64,000 nt of DNA from Amycolatopsis alba DSM 44262 (GCF_000384215.1 NZ_KB913032.1:955021-1019020); one strand, 5' to 3'. Positions 7,983 to 16,509 are shown, counted from the first letter of the stretch. Numbers and translations: made by a program. Notes: generated by a model not told the origin, from the letters alone.

Positions 7983-8905
7983 CGGAGCGCCTTCCGGGGA
8001 CGGCGGAGCAGACGGACGACGACCACGACCGCGAGCAGCCCCAGCGCGAGCACGTAGGCCGACGCCGCGCCGTACCCGGCCGTGAAGTTCTTGAACGCCT
8101 GTTCCCACACGAAATAGACGATCACCGTGGTCGAGCCGAGCGGGCCGCCCTTGGTCGTGACGTACACCAGATCGAATACCTGCAGGGAGGTGATCAGCTG
8201 CCACAGCACCAGAAACGCCGTCACCGGGGTCACCGCGGGCAACGTCACGTGCCGCAGCACGCGCAAGGTGCCCGCGCCGTCCAGCCGGGCGGCCTCGACC
8301 AGCGACGGCGGCACGTCCTGCAGCGCGGCCAGGTAGACCACCACGCAGAACCCGGTTCCGCTCCACAGCGTGATCCCGACCAGCACCAGCAGCGCCTGCG
8401 CCGGATCGGTCAGGAATCCTTGCGGGGAAACACCGAGGTGGTGCAGCAGCGAATTGGCCGCGCCGAACTGCGGGTCGAGGATGAAGGAGAACAGCACTCC
8501 CTGCGACGCTGCCGAAAGCACGAACGGGACGAACACGAGCGTCCGGTACACCCCGATCAGCCGGATGCGGCGGTTCAGCGCCTGCGCCAGCAGGAATCCC
8601 AAAAGGACGCTCAGAGGGACGTAGAGAACCGTGTACAGCACGGTGTTCCCCACCGCCTGGGCGAACCGCGGGTCCTGGGCGAGTGCCGAGTAGTTGTCCA
8701 GGCCGACGAACCTGCTCGGGGTGACCAGGTCGTCTGCCCGGAACGACAGCAGCAGCGACCAGGCCACCGGCACCACGCCGAGCCCGAGGATGATGAGCAC
8801 GGCGGGTGAGAGGTAGGTCCACGCGGCCGTGGTTTCCTTGCGTCGCCTGCTTTTCGCGGAGTGGCTTCGCGGTGGAACGGTGACCGCTCTCGGCAGTCCT
8901 GGCAT
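7979..8905 (-). CDS. Carbohydrate ABC transporter permease, MalF type
   Basis: 308 residues. A basic N-terminus (SAKSRRRKETTAAW) precedes the first membrane segment (LSPAVLIILGLGVVPVAW); six segments in all are predicted. The EAA motif is VEAARLDGAGTLRVLRHVTLP. It forms the heteromeric channel with the downstream MalG-type protein and starts 10 bp after the binding-protein gene. It is part of the leftward glycan-utilisation operon. Confidence 0.92.
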   Translation of the reverse strand: MPGLPRAVTVPPRSHSAKSRRRKETTAAWTYLSPAVLIILGLGVVPVAWSLLLSFRADDLVTPSRFVGLDNYSALAQDPRFAQAVGNTVLYTVLYVPLSVLLGFLLAQALNRRIRLIGVYRTLVFVPFVLSAASQGVLFSFILDPQFGAANSLLHHLGVSPQGFLTDPAQALLVLVGITLWSGTGFCVVVYLAALQDVPPSLVEAARLDGAGTLRVLRHVTLPAVTPVTAFLVLWQLITSLQVFDLVYVTTKGGPLGSTTVIVYFVWEQAFKNFTAGYGAASAYVLALGLLAVVVVVRLLRRPRKALR

Positions 8906-8915
8906 GGCGGCCTCC

Positions 8916-10199
8916 CTATCGGGGGATGATCAGAGCGGCGTCGGCGGCCTTGGCGCATTCGCGCAGTGCGTCCGCGGGAGCGGCCTGGCCGAGCAGCACG
9001 GAGACGATGGCGGTGCCGAGCGCCGCGGACACCTGTGGATAGGCCGGGTGCACCGGCCGGACCTTGGCGCGGTCGAGCGCGTCGGCGAACACCTGAAGCC
9101 CCGGCGTTCCGGTGGTTTTCTCCTGCCACGCGGGCAAATCCTGGGTCCGGCGGCTCAACGGAAGGCCGCCCGCGCCGACGTCCCAGCGGACGTCCTGGGC
9201 CGGATCCGTCAGCCACGACAGGAACGTGCGCGCGGCTCGCACCCGGTCCTCGCCGTTGTCGAACACCGTCCAGGTGTCCGGCCCGGAAATGGTCATGGGA
9301 CGGCCGGAGAAACTCGGCAACGGCACGACGGCGTACTCGATCCCGGCGTCGGTGATGTCCGGCAGTTGCCATGGCCCGGTGACGACCATGCCGATGTTGC
9401 CGCCACCGAACGCCTGGTACATCTGCTCGCCACCGGGTTTCGGGTCGACATAGACACATTTCGCGGCGGCAAGGTCGCGGACGACCTCGAGTGCGCGCAC
9501 ACCTTGCGCGCCGAAGCCGATGCCGCGGCCGTCCCCGCCGATGACGTCACCGCCGAGGTCCCACACCATCGGCCACAGCCGCCACACCGTGTCCTCGTCA
9601 CCCGCGCCTGGCCAGCCGGTACCGAAGGTGCCGCTGCCCGCGTCGGTCAGTTTTCGCGCCGTTGCGACGAATTCCGCCCACGTCCACCCCGCCGCGGGCA
9701 ACGGCGTCCCGGTCTTCGCGAACAACGTCTTGTTGCACACCACGGCCAGCGAGTCCAGCAGCGCCGGTACGGCACGCGCCCGGCCGTTGACGGTCACCGC
9801 CTCACGAGCCGGCGCCCGGAAACCGGGACCGGCATCGACGAGATCGGTCACGTCGACGACCTGCGGGCTGCGCGCCACAGCGGCCAGGTCCGAGCCGAAC
9901 ACGTAGGCGATGTCCGGATAGGACCCCGACGCCAGCGCCGCGGTGATCTTCTGCAACATCGCGTCGGAGATCACCCCGCCACCGAGGTCGATCCGGATCC
10001 CCGGATGAGACCGCTGGAAGTCGGCGACCAGCGCATCGAGCACCTTCTTGCCCGTGTCGGTCTGGCCGTGCCAGACCTCGACGGTGACCGTGCCCCCGGA
10101 GCTTCCGGCGGTGGCCGGGGAACACCCGGCCACCGCCGCGCCGAGCGCCATTCCGCCGACCCCGCGCAGGAAACCCCGCCGGTTCACCGGTGCGGACAT
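8916..10199 (-). CDS. Extracellular sugar-binding lipoprotein of an ABC importer
   Basis: 427 residues. The signal peptide has twin arginines (NRRGFLRGVGG) and a lipobox (AVAGC), implying a lipoprotein anchored outside the membrane, possibly exported by Tat. The mature part is a family-1 solute-binding protein: VTVEVWHGQTDTGKKVLDAL, DIAYVFGSDLA and GRPMTISGPDTWTVF are typical strands. I chose ATG at 10199 over the adjacent GTG because it gives proper spacing from GGGAGG. It sits 22 bp after the GH114 gene and should capture the oligosaccharides that enzyme releases. Confidence 0.92.
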   Translation of the reverse strand: MSAPVNRRGFLRGVGGMALGAAVAGCSPATAGSSGGTVTVEVWHGQTDTGKKVLDALVADFQRSHPGIRIDLGGGVISDAMLQKITAALASGSYPDIAYVFGSDLAAVARSPQVVDVTDLVDAGPGFRAPAREAVTVNGRARAVPALLDSLAVVCNKTLFAKTGTPLPAAGWTWAEFVATARKLTDAGSGTFGTGWPGAGDEDTVWRLWPMVWDLGGDVIGGDGRGIGFGAQGVRALEVVRDLAAAKCVYVDPKPGGEQMYQAFGGGNIGMVVTGPWQLPDITDAGIEYAVVPLPSFSGRPMTISGPDTWTVFDNGEDRVRAARTFLSWLTDPAQDVRWDVGAGGLPLSRRTQDLPAWQEKTTGTPGLQVFADALDRAKVRPVHPAYPQVSAALGTAIVSVLLGQAAPADALRECAKAADAALIIPR

Positions 10200-10220
10200 C
10201 ACGCCCTCCCGAGCCGCGGG

Positions 10221-11030
10221 TCAGCAGGTCTTGCGGACGTAACCGGACGCGCCCGCGGGCACGACGTCACGGTCACGGCGGACGATGCTGAGCGAACCGC
10301 CCCAGCGATCGCAGGCGTTGGCGAGACCCGCGTCGGCGTATTCGATGACGATCACGTTGCCGCCGAACGCCGCGGTGAACTCGCCACAGATGTCCTGCTC
10401 GCCGCATTCCTCGGCGACCGCGAAGTCGAGCCCGTTCGCCTTGCGGTTCCCGGCCAGCTCCGAGGTGTTCTTCTGCCCGGTCGCGAGCCCCTTCTCATGG
10501 GCGTGCGTGGACAGCAGGCGAATGTAGGCCTGAGCGTCCTGTTCGGACAGAAGACCGCGCGAACGCGTGAAACTGTCGTAGTTGTCCGGCTCGATCGCCT
10601 GATATCCCTTGGCCGCGCAGCCGTCGGTCCAGGCGTTCACCTTCGCCGCCACCCGCTGGCGCTTGTCCGCGGTTCGCAGGTCGAGCAGCGCCTCGTCCCA
10701 GTCCTCGTCCATGACGACTTCGCCGTTCGCGTCGCGCAGCACCAGGTCGCCCCACTCCCCCTCCGCACCGGGCTGCGCCTGGAAAGCGTTGATGTAGCAG
10801 ATGTTGTAGAGACCGGCGGCAGGCTGGGCGGTGTGGTCGCGGCTGACCACCCGCACCCCTGACGGCGGCGCGTACGCACCGCCGATCTGATAGTCGAAAC
10901 CGGCCTTGACCGGAGGCGGGGAGAACGCGGCCGGAGCGGGCGCGGCCGAAGCAGAGCAGGCGGTACTGACGACGGCTGCGGCGCACAGGGCCGCAGTGGC
11001 GAGAAACCGAACGCGGGAAGCGTGCATCAT
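10221..11030 (-). CDS. Secreted GH114-type endo-alpha-1,4-polygalactosaminidase
   Basis: 269 residues. The N-terminus is a signal peptide with a possible lipobox (VVSTAC). The mature domain has the family landmarks of GH114 (TM1410-like barrel): NICYINAFQAQPG, WDEALLDLR and KGYQAIEPDNYDSF, the last including conserved acidic residues of the barrel. The founding enzymes hydrolyse alpha-1,4-polygalactosamine, a component of fungal galactosaminogalactan. Being first in an operon with an importer and an alpha-galactosidase supports a role as the extracellular depolymerase. The assignment rests on motif recognition. Confidence 0.82.
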   Translation of the reverse strand: MMHASRVRFLATAALCAAAVVSTACSASAAPAPAAFSPPPVKAGFDYQIGGAYAPPSGVRVVSRDHTAQPAAGLYNICYINAFQAQPGAEGEWGDLVLRDANGEVVMDEDWDEALLDLRTADKRQRVAAKVNAWTDGCAAKGYQAIEPDNYDSFTRSRGLLSEQDAQAYIRLLSTHAHEKGLATGQKNTSELAGNRKANGLDFAVAEECGEQDICGEFTAAFGGNVIVIEYADAGLANACDRWGGSLSIVRRDRDVVPAGASGYVRKTC

Positions 11031-11171
11031 CGAAACTCCGGATGATGGTGGGCACGACCCCGCCTCGGACCATGAGCAGGTCCTGGCGACTCAGTCCGGG
11101 CTCGCGGCGAAGGCCGACATACCGGCTGGGCGTACCTCTGACGTCGGGGCGTCCATTCCGACGTGTTCAGC

Positions 11172-11209
11172 AGTAAATCGAGCATCAACGCACATGTCAA
11201 GTGCTCGAT
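11172..11209 (-). promoter_or_regulatory. Promoter with flanking dyad for the GH114-ABC-PfkB-GH4 operon
   Basis: On the minus strand TTGACA (11200-11195) and TTTACT (11177-11172) are separated by exactly 17 bp. An inverted repeat ATCGAGCA (11209-11202) / TGCTCGAT (11184-11177) with 17 bp between the arms brackets the -35 box and touches the -10 box, a good position for a repressor. The leader to the GH114 start would be about 135 nt. No regulator gene of the usual LacI, GntR or ROK type is adjacent. Confidence 0.6.
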
Positions 11210-11330
11210 GTCGTCCCTTAACCCTGCCTTAGAGACATGATTATGCGATCAAGCCTCATCCGTCGTCGTCCGGGAGCCGGTCGAGGACCCGTTCGAACGC
11301 GGGTCCGATGACGTACTGCCGGACGGCACG

Positions 11331-11798
11331 TCAATGCCGGATTAGGCCGCCGACCGCGACGGGAGACACGTGACCGGTCGCCGGAAGCGTCCGCGCCAAC
11401 GCGAGACCGACGTCGACGAGCGACGATCGGCACAGACCGGCGACAGCCGATAGCGACGTCCAGACCGACTCGGCGGTCTCGCCGTTCGGCTCGGGCCGCA
11501 AGGCGCCACCGGTAATCCGGACCTGGTAAAAGATGCCGACGTTCTGGTGCTCGATCCCCAACCGCGCTTCGGCGGCGGGAATCACCCTTGAGTCCACGCC
11601 CAGCAGGCGTTCGACCACCGCCTCGCAGCCCGTCTCCTCGGCGACCTCCCGGACCACCGCGTCGAACGGATCCTCGGCAGGCTCGACCTTGCCGCCCGGA
11701 AGAGTCCAGTTCGTGTCTCCCGTCGGCGAGACATGACGGGCGAGCAGCACACGCCCGTCCTCGACGCACACGGCATATGCCGCCAGCCGGAAACTCAT
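11331..11798 (-). CDS. NUDIX hydrolase
   Basis: 155 residues. The Nudix box is intact at about 35-57 (GGKVEPAEDPFDAVVREVAEETG), with the REVAEET metal-binding glutamates. Members hydrolyse nucleoside diphosphates linked to another group; the substrate is not evident. I chose ATG at 11798 because the in-frame GTG six bases upstream lies inside the GGGAGG ribosome-binding site. It stands alone, divided from the glycan operon promoter by about 120 bp. Confidence 0.9.
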   Translation of the reverse strand: MSFRLAAYAVCVEDGRVLLARHVSPTGDTNWTLPGGKVEPAEDPFDAVVREVAEETGCEAVVERLLGVDSRVIPAAEARLGIEHQNVGIFYQVRITGGALRPEPNGETAESVWTSLSAVAGLCRSSLVDVGLALARTLPATGHVSPVAVGGLIRH

Positions 11799-11825
11799 CC
11801 GCACCTCCCCTGCGACCCTTTTCTT

Positions 11826-13118
11826 TCACCGCCCTGCCGGTGCGGAGACCTTGCCCTCCAGCCATTCCGCTTCGACCCTGGTTCTGGCGACCTCGCCCAT
11901 CAGGTCGAGTTCCCTGGCGCGGACGCGGGGCCCGGTGTCACCGGACCGGATGGAACGGCGGAGGATCGCCAGCTCGGTCACCGCTTCCTGGTACTGCGCC
12001 ACCGCGCGCGCCGTTCGCATCCCCGACCGTCTGCGTGCCTCAGTGCGCCAGTGGCGCCGGGCCCGCCGGTTGGTGAGCAGGGTGACCTCGTTCGGGGGGA
12101 CGATCTTGTCGGCGACCAGATCCGGCAGTTCGGTCACGAGCGCGCCCAGGTCACGAGCGTGCTGGTTGTACACGACCAGCACGGTCAGCCCGGCGACCGG
12201 CAGGACGACCAGGAAGTACATGGTGACGAACGCGGTCGGGGGCAACGTCTCGGTGCTGATCCAGATGCTGCGCAGGCCGACCGCCCCGAGGAAACCCAGC
12301 AGTGGAGCGCCCAGCTGTATCAGCGGGCGACGCGTCCGGATTGCCAGAACCACGCCGACGACGATCAAGCAGGTGCACAGCAGGCTCACGGAAGGGGCCA
12401 GAACACCGCGCAACATGAACGCGGTGACCTCGCCGGTCGACGCGCCACCGTAGCGAGCGCCGAAAGAAGAGAAGTTCTCGACGAACACGAAACCCGCGGC
12501 CACGAAACCGCCGTACACGATCCAGTCGAGCATCCGGTCCAGTTCGTCACCGATCCGGACGACAGTCAGAATGACGACGATGCCCTTGAGCGACTCCGCC
12601 AGTACCGGTTCACCCAGCACGAGTTCGAGGTTCCTCCCGCTGCCTTGCCGCGCGCCCGTAACCCCCATGACGAGCAAGACGACGAAGCCCGCCCCGGCCC
12701 CCCGTCCGCAGAAACGCCAGAACTGGCTCTCGGTCTTGGGACGCCAACGGTCGGTCCAGCGCAGGACGCCCACCAGTGAACTCACCGGCAGCACGGCCGC
12801 GAGCGCCACGACGGGGTTCACCTTCATCGCCACGAGCAGCAAGGTCGCCAGAACGGTCAAGACGATCGGCGGGCGCAGAATGCCGATCCACGGGCTGGGC
12901 ACGGGATCGCGATTCAGCCGCCGGCTGATCTTCCGGTGCAACCGGGCGGCCGCGGCCCGGAGATTCGGGGAAACAGGCCGGTGGGATGCCGGTACGCCTG
13001 CCACGAAGGTCTCGTTGTTCAGCGGTGGCGCGGAATCTCTGCCCAGCCTGATGTCGATCGACGCCTGAAGACGGGCAGCGGCCGCGATTTCGGGCGGGGA
13101 GAATCGCCGCGCGGTCAC
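11826..13118 (-). CDS. PrsW-like intramembrane protease family protein, probably inactive
   Basis: 430 residues with an N-terminal soluble region (1-78), eight or so membrane segments, and a basic C-terminal tail of about 90 residues. The core resembles PrsW glutamic-type proteases: PVLAESLKGIVVIL (171-184) matches the EExxK motif, DWIVYGGFVAAGFVFVEN (198-215) matches the second motif, and LRGVLAPSVSLLCT (237-249) matches the third. However, the first Glu of the pair is Ala174 and the His of the third motif is Ser245, so proteolysis seems unlikely. Its start overlaps the stop of the upstream small membrane-protein gene (ATGA). Confidence 0.6.
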   Translation of the reverse strand: MTARRFSPPEIAAAARLQASIDIRLGRDSAPPLNNETFVAGVPASHRPVSPNLRAAAARLHRKISRRLNRDPVPSPWIGILRPPIVLTVLATLLLVAMKVNPVVALAAVLPVSSLVGVLRWTDRWRPKTESQFWRFCGRGAGAGFVVLLVMGVTGARQGSGRNLELVLGEPVLAESLKGIVVILTVVRIGDELDRMLDWIVYGGFVAAGFVFVENFSSFGARYGGASTGEVTAFMLRGVLAPSVSLLCTCLIVVGVVLAIRTRRPLIQLGAPLLGFLGAVGLRSIWISTETLPPTAFVTMYFLVVLPVAGLTVLVVYNQHARDLGALVTELPDLVADKIVPPNEVTLLTNRRARRHWRTEARRRSGMRTARAVAQYQEAVTELAILRRSIRSGDTGPRVRARELDLMGEVARTRVEAEWLEGKVSAPAGR

Positions 13119-13435
13119 GCCGAGCCCCCGTTCTCCGGCTCTTCGGCCTGCTGAGGTTGCTGGAGGATCGGCCTGAGGAACACTTCGATCATCCTCAGCT
13201 CGTCCGGCCCGGCAAGATCGGACTCCGCCAGCACGTCGAAGATCCCCAGGCCTGCCAGCCGCTTCTCGGCATCACTCGACCAGTAAAGCTCTTGGGCCAT
13301 CTGGAAGCGGGCCCGCCATTCGCTGCGGCTCTCCGACTGTTCCTTCTGCCGGACGGTCACCCGTACCCCGAAGAAGGCCGCGCCGGCGGTCAGCAACCCG
13401 GCCACCAAGGCCAGTACCGGCGTCAGCCACGTCAT
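13115..13435 (-). CDS. Small single-pass membrane protein
   Basis: About 106 residues: one N-terminal membrane segment (LTPVLALVAGLLTAGAAFFGV) followed by a charged, helical cytoplasmic part rich in Arg, Glu and Gln, ending in a Gln/Glu-rich tail. I prefer the ATG at 13435, which has GAGG eight bases upstream; a GTG three codons earlier is the alternative. It is translationally coupled to the downstream PrsW-like gene, suggesting the two work together. Confidence 0.65.
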   Translation of the reverse strand: MTWLTPVLALVAGLLTAGAAFFGVRVTVRQKEQSESRSEWRARFQMAQELYWSSDAEKRLAGLGIFDVLAESDLAGPDELRMIEVFLRPILQQPQQAEEPENGGSA

Positions 13436-13528
13436 CCAGGCCACCTCGTCTTGCGCCGACGGCGAACACCGCCGTCCGGGACGCTACCGTGTCGGCCGCC
13501 CGGTCGCGCGTTCCGCTCGGCTGCCGGA

Positions 13529-15373
13529 TCAGGCCAGGTCTGGCTCCCGCAGGTTCAGGACGTCCGACTGCATGGCGACGAGTTCGGCGTAGGTTCCTCC
13601 TCTTTCCGTGAGTTCGTCGTGCGTTCCGGTCTCCGTCACGCGGCCCTCCTCGATGACCGCGATGCTGTCGGCGTCCCTGATCGAGTGGAGCCGATGGGAG
13701 ATCAGCAGTGTGGTGCGGCCCCGGCGCAGCGAGTGCAGCATCGTCCGCAACCGGCGGTCCGCGGCGGGATCGAGGCGGGAACTGGGTTCGTCGAGCAGGA
13801 GCACGTCACTGTCTTCCTGCAGGATCGCTCTCGCCAGCGCGAGGCGCTGCCACTGGCCGCCGGACAGGGTGTGGCCGTTGCGGTCTTCAGCCTGCGTGTC
13901 GTCCTGGTGGAACATCAGGCTCAGCATGGTGTCGTAGCCCGCGGAAAGCCGGGTTATCTCGTCGTGAATGCCGGCGTTCCGGCCCGCGCGCTCGATCGCC
14001 GCGGTGTCGCCCAGTGCTTCGAGCCTGCCGATACCGATGTTTTCCCCGGCGGTCAGGTCGTATTCCACGAAGTCCTGGAACACGGCGCTGAGCCGCGCCC
14101 GATAAGCCTCGGGCGTGAATTCGCGGATGTCGACGCCGTCCCACAGGATGCGGCCCTCGCAGGGTTCGTACAGGCGGCACAGGAGCTTGATCAGGGTGGA
14201 CTTGCCCGCTCCGTTGACGCCGACCAGCGCGGTGGTGCGGCCTGCCGGAATGTCCAGGGTCACGCCACGCAGAAGCCAGTCCTGGTCGGCGTGGTACCGG
14301 AACCAGACGTCCTCGATCCGGATACCGTCCCGCAGCGGGCGCACGGGGACCGGTGCCGGGCACGCGGGGATGTCGTCGGGGGTTTCGCGCAAGTCCAGGT
14401 ATGCCTGGAAATGCAGCAAGGCGCCGTAACCTCGGGCCGTGTCGTTGAACAGGCTCGCCAAGGCGCCCTGGGTGGCCGTGATCGCCGCCAGCAGCAGCGT
14501 CAGGTCGCCCACGCTGAGGGTGCCGCGCCACACGTCCATGGCCACCCAGGCCAGACCGGCGGTGGTGATGACGGCGGTGATCGACTCGGCCACCAGTTCG
14601 TACCGCAGCACCGTGCCGTCCAGCCGCCGGGCCACGGTGTTGGCCTTGGCTATCTGCCCGGCGGCGCGACCGGCGACGAAGGCACCGGCGCGGAACAGCC
14701 GGATCTCCTTGGCCGCACGCGGTCCGGTGAGCAGTTCGGAGTAGAAGGATTCCTTGCGGTGGACCGGGGTGAGCAGCCACATGTTGCGCACTTGCCGACG
14801 ATGGATACGCGCCTCCATGAGGACGGCGGGCAGCGAACCGACGAAGACGAGGGCGGCCAGCGCGGGCCGGAGCGCGAAGAGCGAACCGGCGAATCCGGCC
14901 GAGGTGATCAGCGACCTGATCGCATTCGTCCCCGACTCGACGACTTCCAGGGACGCGGATCCCGCCGAGTCACGCGCCATGCGGATCCGGTCCGCCATCT
15001 TCGGTGATTCGAAGTAGGCGAGCCCGGAGAACGAATTCACCACTTCGGCGACCCGCCGGTGCGCGGACAGCCGGGTTCTGCGCTGCAATTCCTTGGCACA
15101 GTAGGCGGAAAAACCGGGCAGCACCGCCAAGCCGACCCCGGTCCCGGCGACCACCGCCCCCGAGACGAGCAGGTCTCCGACAGACCGCCTGTCGAGCAGG
15201 CCGTCCACCAGGAACTTGGTGGCCCAAGCGCTCGCCACCGGAACGGCCGCGAGCAGCAGCCCCGTCGCGATGTAGGCGGCGAACGAACCGGGCGCCGCCG
15301 TGGTGACGAGCGCGAACGCGCTCCGCACTCCGCGCCAGACGGCAGGCCGCTTGCCGCGTGCCAGGGCGGTCAC
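13529..15373 (-). CDS. ABC-type exporter (fused membrane and ATPase domains)
   Basis: 614 residues, the usual length for an MsbA-like half-transporter that works as a homodimer. The N-terminal half has six membrane segments; the C-terminal half has Walker A (GVNGAGKST, about 384-392), the signature LSGGQWQRLALARA (about 501-514), Walker B (VLLLDEPSS, about 523) and the H-loop LISHRLHS. There is no N-terminal C39 peptidase domain, so it would not itself remove a leader peptide. The start ATG overlaps the stop of the CPPC thioredoxin-like gene (ATGA). As the last gene of the cassette it is the likely exporter of the small cysteine-rich peptide; this substrate is inferred from position. Confidence 0.9.
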   Translation of the reverse strand: MTALARGKRPAVWRGVRSAFALVTTAAPGSFAAYIATGLLLAAVPVASAWATKFLVDGLLDRRSVGDLLVSGAVVAGTGVGLAVLPGFSAYCAKELQRRTRLSAHRRVAEVVNSFSGLAYFESPKMADRIRMARDSAGSASLEVVESGTNAIRSLITSAGFAGSLFALRPALAALVFVGSLPAVLMEARIHRRQVRNMWLLTPVHRKESFYSELLTGPRAAKEIRLFRAGAFVAGRAAGQIAKANTVARRLDGTVLRYELVAESITAVITTAGLAWVAMDVWRGTLSVGDLTLLLAAITATQGALASLFNDTARGYGALLHFQAYLDLRETPDDIPACPAPVPVRPLRDGIRIEDVWFRYHADQDWLLRGVTLDIPAGRTTALVGVNGAGKSTLIKLLCRLYEPCEGRILWDGVDIREFTPEAYRARLSAVFQDFVEYDLTAGENIGIGRLEALGDTAAIERAGRNAGIHDEITRLSAGYDTMLSLMFHQDDTQAEDRNGHTLSGGQWQRLALARAILQEDSDVLLLDEPSSRLDPAADRRLRTMLHSLRRGRTTLLISHRLHSIRDADSIAVIEEGRVTETGTHDELTERGGTYAELVAMQSDVLNLREPDLA

Positions 15374-15927
15374 GCCGGCGCCAGCCGGTGAAGATGACGT
15401 GGGCTGGGCACCTCGCCGACGACCGTATGCCTTCCGCCATCACGGCGGACCCGGAAAAACGCCGGGTAGGCGGTGACGCCGAACGTCGTGATGACGACGC
15501 CGTCACCTTCCTCGTGCACGACGACGGCGGACCGGTTCAGTTGTTCCGTCTCCGTGGCGAGCTCGTCGCGGTCGAGCGGGTTGTCCAGGTCGGGTGCTTC
15601 GTAGCGGATGACGGCGATCGCCGGGAGGCCGGTGCCCGCCAGATGATCGGCCACGGCCGCGTACTCCGCCACCGCGGCCTGGCATGGCGGGCATCCGATC
15701 ATGAAGAACCCGACGACGAACTCGTCCATCCCCGTCGTGGTGAGCGGTTTTCCCTCGACCGACATGGTTTCGAAGGGAGGTATTTCACGGCCGACCGCGA
15801 ACGTGGTCTCGTCGGCAGGCGGCCATTCGGGGCGTTTCCCGACGGCGCGGACGAGCCGGGCGGTGAACACGAAGTTGGCGCACACCGCGACGGCCAAGGC
15901 ACTGAAGGCAACGTAGAAGATCGTCAT
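15370..15927 (-). CDS. Membrane-anchored thioredoxin-like oxidoreductase with CPPC (MauD-like)
   Basis: 185 residues. An N-terminal membrane segment (about 1-25) is followed by a thioredoxin-fold domain with CPPC at 79-82 (FFMIGCPPCQ) and a cis-proline region near the C-terminus (TAYPAFF). This matches the MauD/TlpA group, which face outside and form or transfer disulfides. It overlaps the MauE-like gene upstream and the exporter downstream by ATGA junctions. In methylamine dehydrogenase loci MauD and MauE are needed to form the six disulfides of the small subunit; here the same pair sits beside a six-cysteine peptide. Confidence 0.85.
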   Translation of the reverse strand: MTIFYVAFSALAVAVCANFVFTARLVRAVGKRPEWPPADETTFAVGREIPPFETMSVEGKPLTTTGMDEFVVGFFMIGCPPCQAAVAEYAAVADHLAGTGLPAIAVIRYEAPDLDNPLDRDELATETEQLNRSAVVVHEEGDGVVITTFGVTAYPAFFRVRRDGGRHTVVGEVPSPRHLHRLAPA

Positions 15928-16445
15928 CGTTTCCTCGGGATCAGGGCCGCGGACACGGCCTCGTGCAGGACGACCGCGACACCGAGACCGACGCCGATCG
16001 CCGTGAGCAGGACATGTCCGGCGAGGTCGAGCGGCGTCGGACCGGCCGGGGTCAGAGCGAGAACCAACGCGATCGACGCCAGGCTCGCGTTGCGCCACAG
16101 GTGACGTTCGCTCAGCGTCTCGCGTGCGGTGCCGAAGCAGGCACAGCGCACGTCGCGCCCGCGGCGGGTACTCACCAGGACACCTCCGGCGAGCACCGTC
16201 AGCAGCAAAGCGGCAAGGCTCAGCCCGATCGAAACAGGGCCGAAGAGCAGCACGGCCGGGACGGTCGCCTCGGCGGCGATCAGGATCCGTGCCGAGAAGC
16301 GCCTGAGCCGCGCACCGGGCAAACCGAACGCGGCGAACGCGGCGGACAGGTCGGCAAAGCCGCGAGCGCGCAGTTTGCCGCCCGCGGCCACAGCGAACAG
16401 CGCGGCGAAGAAACCGCGCCCCAGCTCGACGAAAGCTTCCAACAC
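15924..16445 (-). CDS. MauE/DoxX-like redox membrane protein
   Basis: 173 residues and four membrane segments, with the family's cysteine pair in a loop as CACFG (Cys101, Cys103). MauE-type proteins are thought to pass oxidising equivalents to a thioredoxin-like partner, as DsbB or VKOR do. The start is GTG at 16445, with GGGGGAA upstream. The stop overlaps the start of the CPPC protein. A strong hairpin separates it from the upstream peptide gene. Confidence 0.85.
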   Translation of the reverse strand: MLEAFVELGRGFFAALFAVAAGGKLRARGFADLSAAFAAFGLPGARLRRFSARILIAAEATVPAVLLFGPVSIGLSLAALLLTVLAGGVLVSTRRGRDVRCACFGTARETLSERHLWRNASLASIALVLALTPAGPTPLDLAGHVLLTAIGVGLGVAVVLHEAVSAALIPRKR

Positions 16446-16469
16446 TTGAGTTCCCCCTTCGCGGGACGG

Positions 16470-16509
16470 GGGGCTGCCCGCCGACCGTCGGCCGGAGGCG
16501 GGCAGCCCC
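16470..16509 (-). terminator. Strong hairpin between the peptide gene and the mauE-trx-ABC genes
   Basis: GGGGCTGCCCGCC (16470-16482) pairs perfectly with GGCGGGCAGCCCC (16497-16509), a 13-bp GC stem with a 14-nt loop. It begins 21 bp after the stop of the peptide gene and ends 24 bp before the MauE start. Partial termination or RNA protection here would give more peptide mRNA than transport mRNA, a common arrangement in precursor-peptide operons. Confidence 0.7.

Noticed and set aside
8829..10862. A 677-codon plus-strand frame opposite the permease, binding-protein and GH114 genes
   Set aside because: Antisense shadow. All three minus-strand genes have complete domains and operon overlaps.
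13157..15007. A 616-codon plus-strand frame opposite the ABC exporter
   Set aside because: Antisense to Walker and signature motifs; low-complexity product.
13529..15373. Reading the ABC exporter as part of a PrsW-like operon
   Set aside because: The 93-bp gap from its 13529 stop to the small membrane-protein start at 13435 and no overlap make this less likely than its tight overlap with the CPPC gene.
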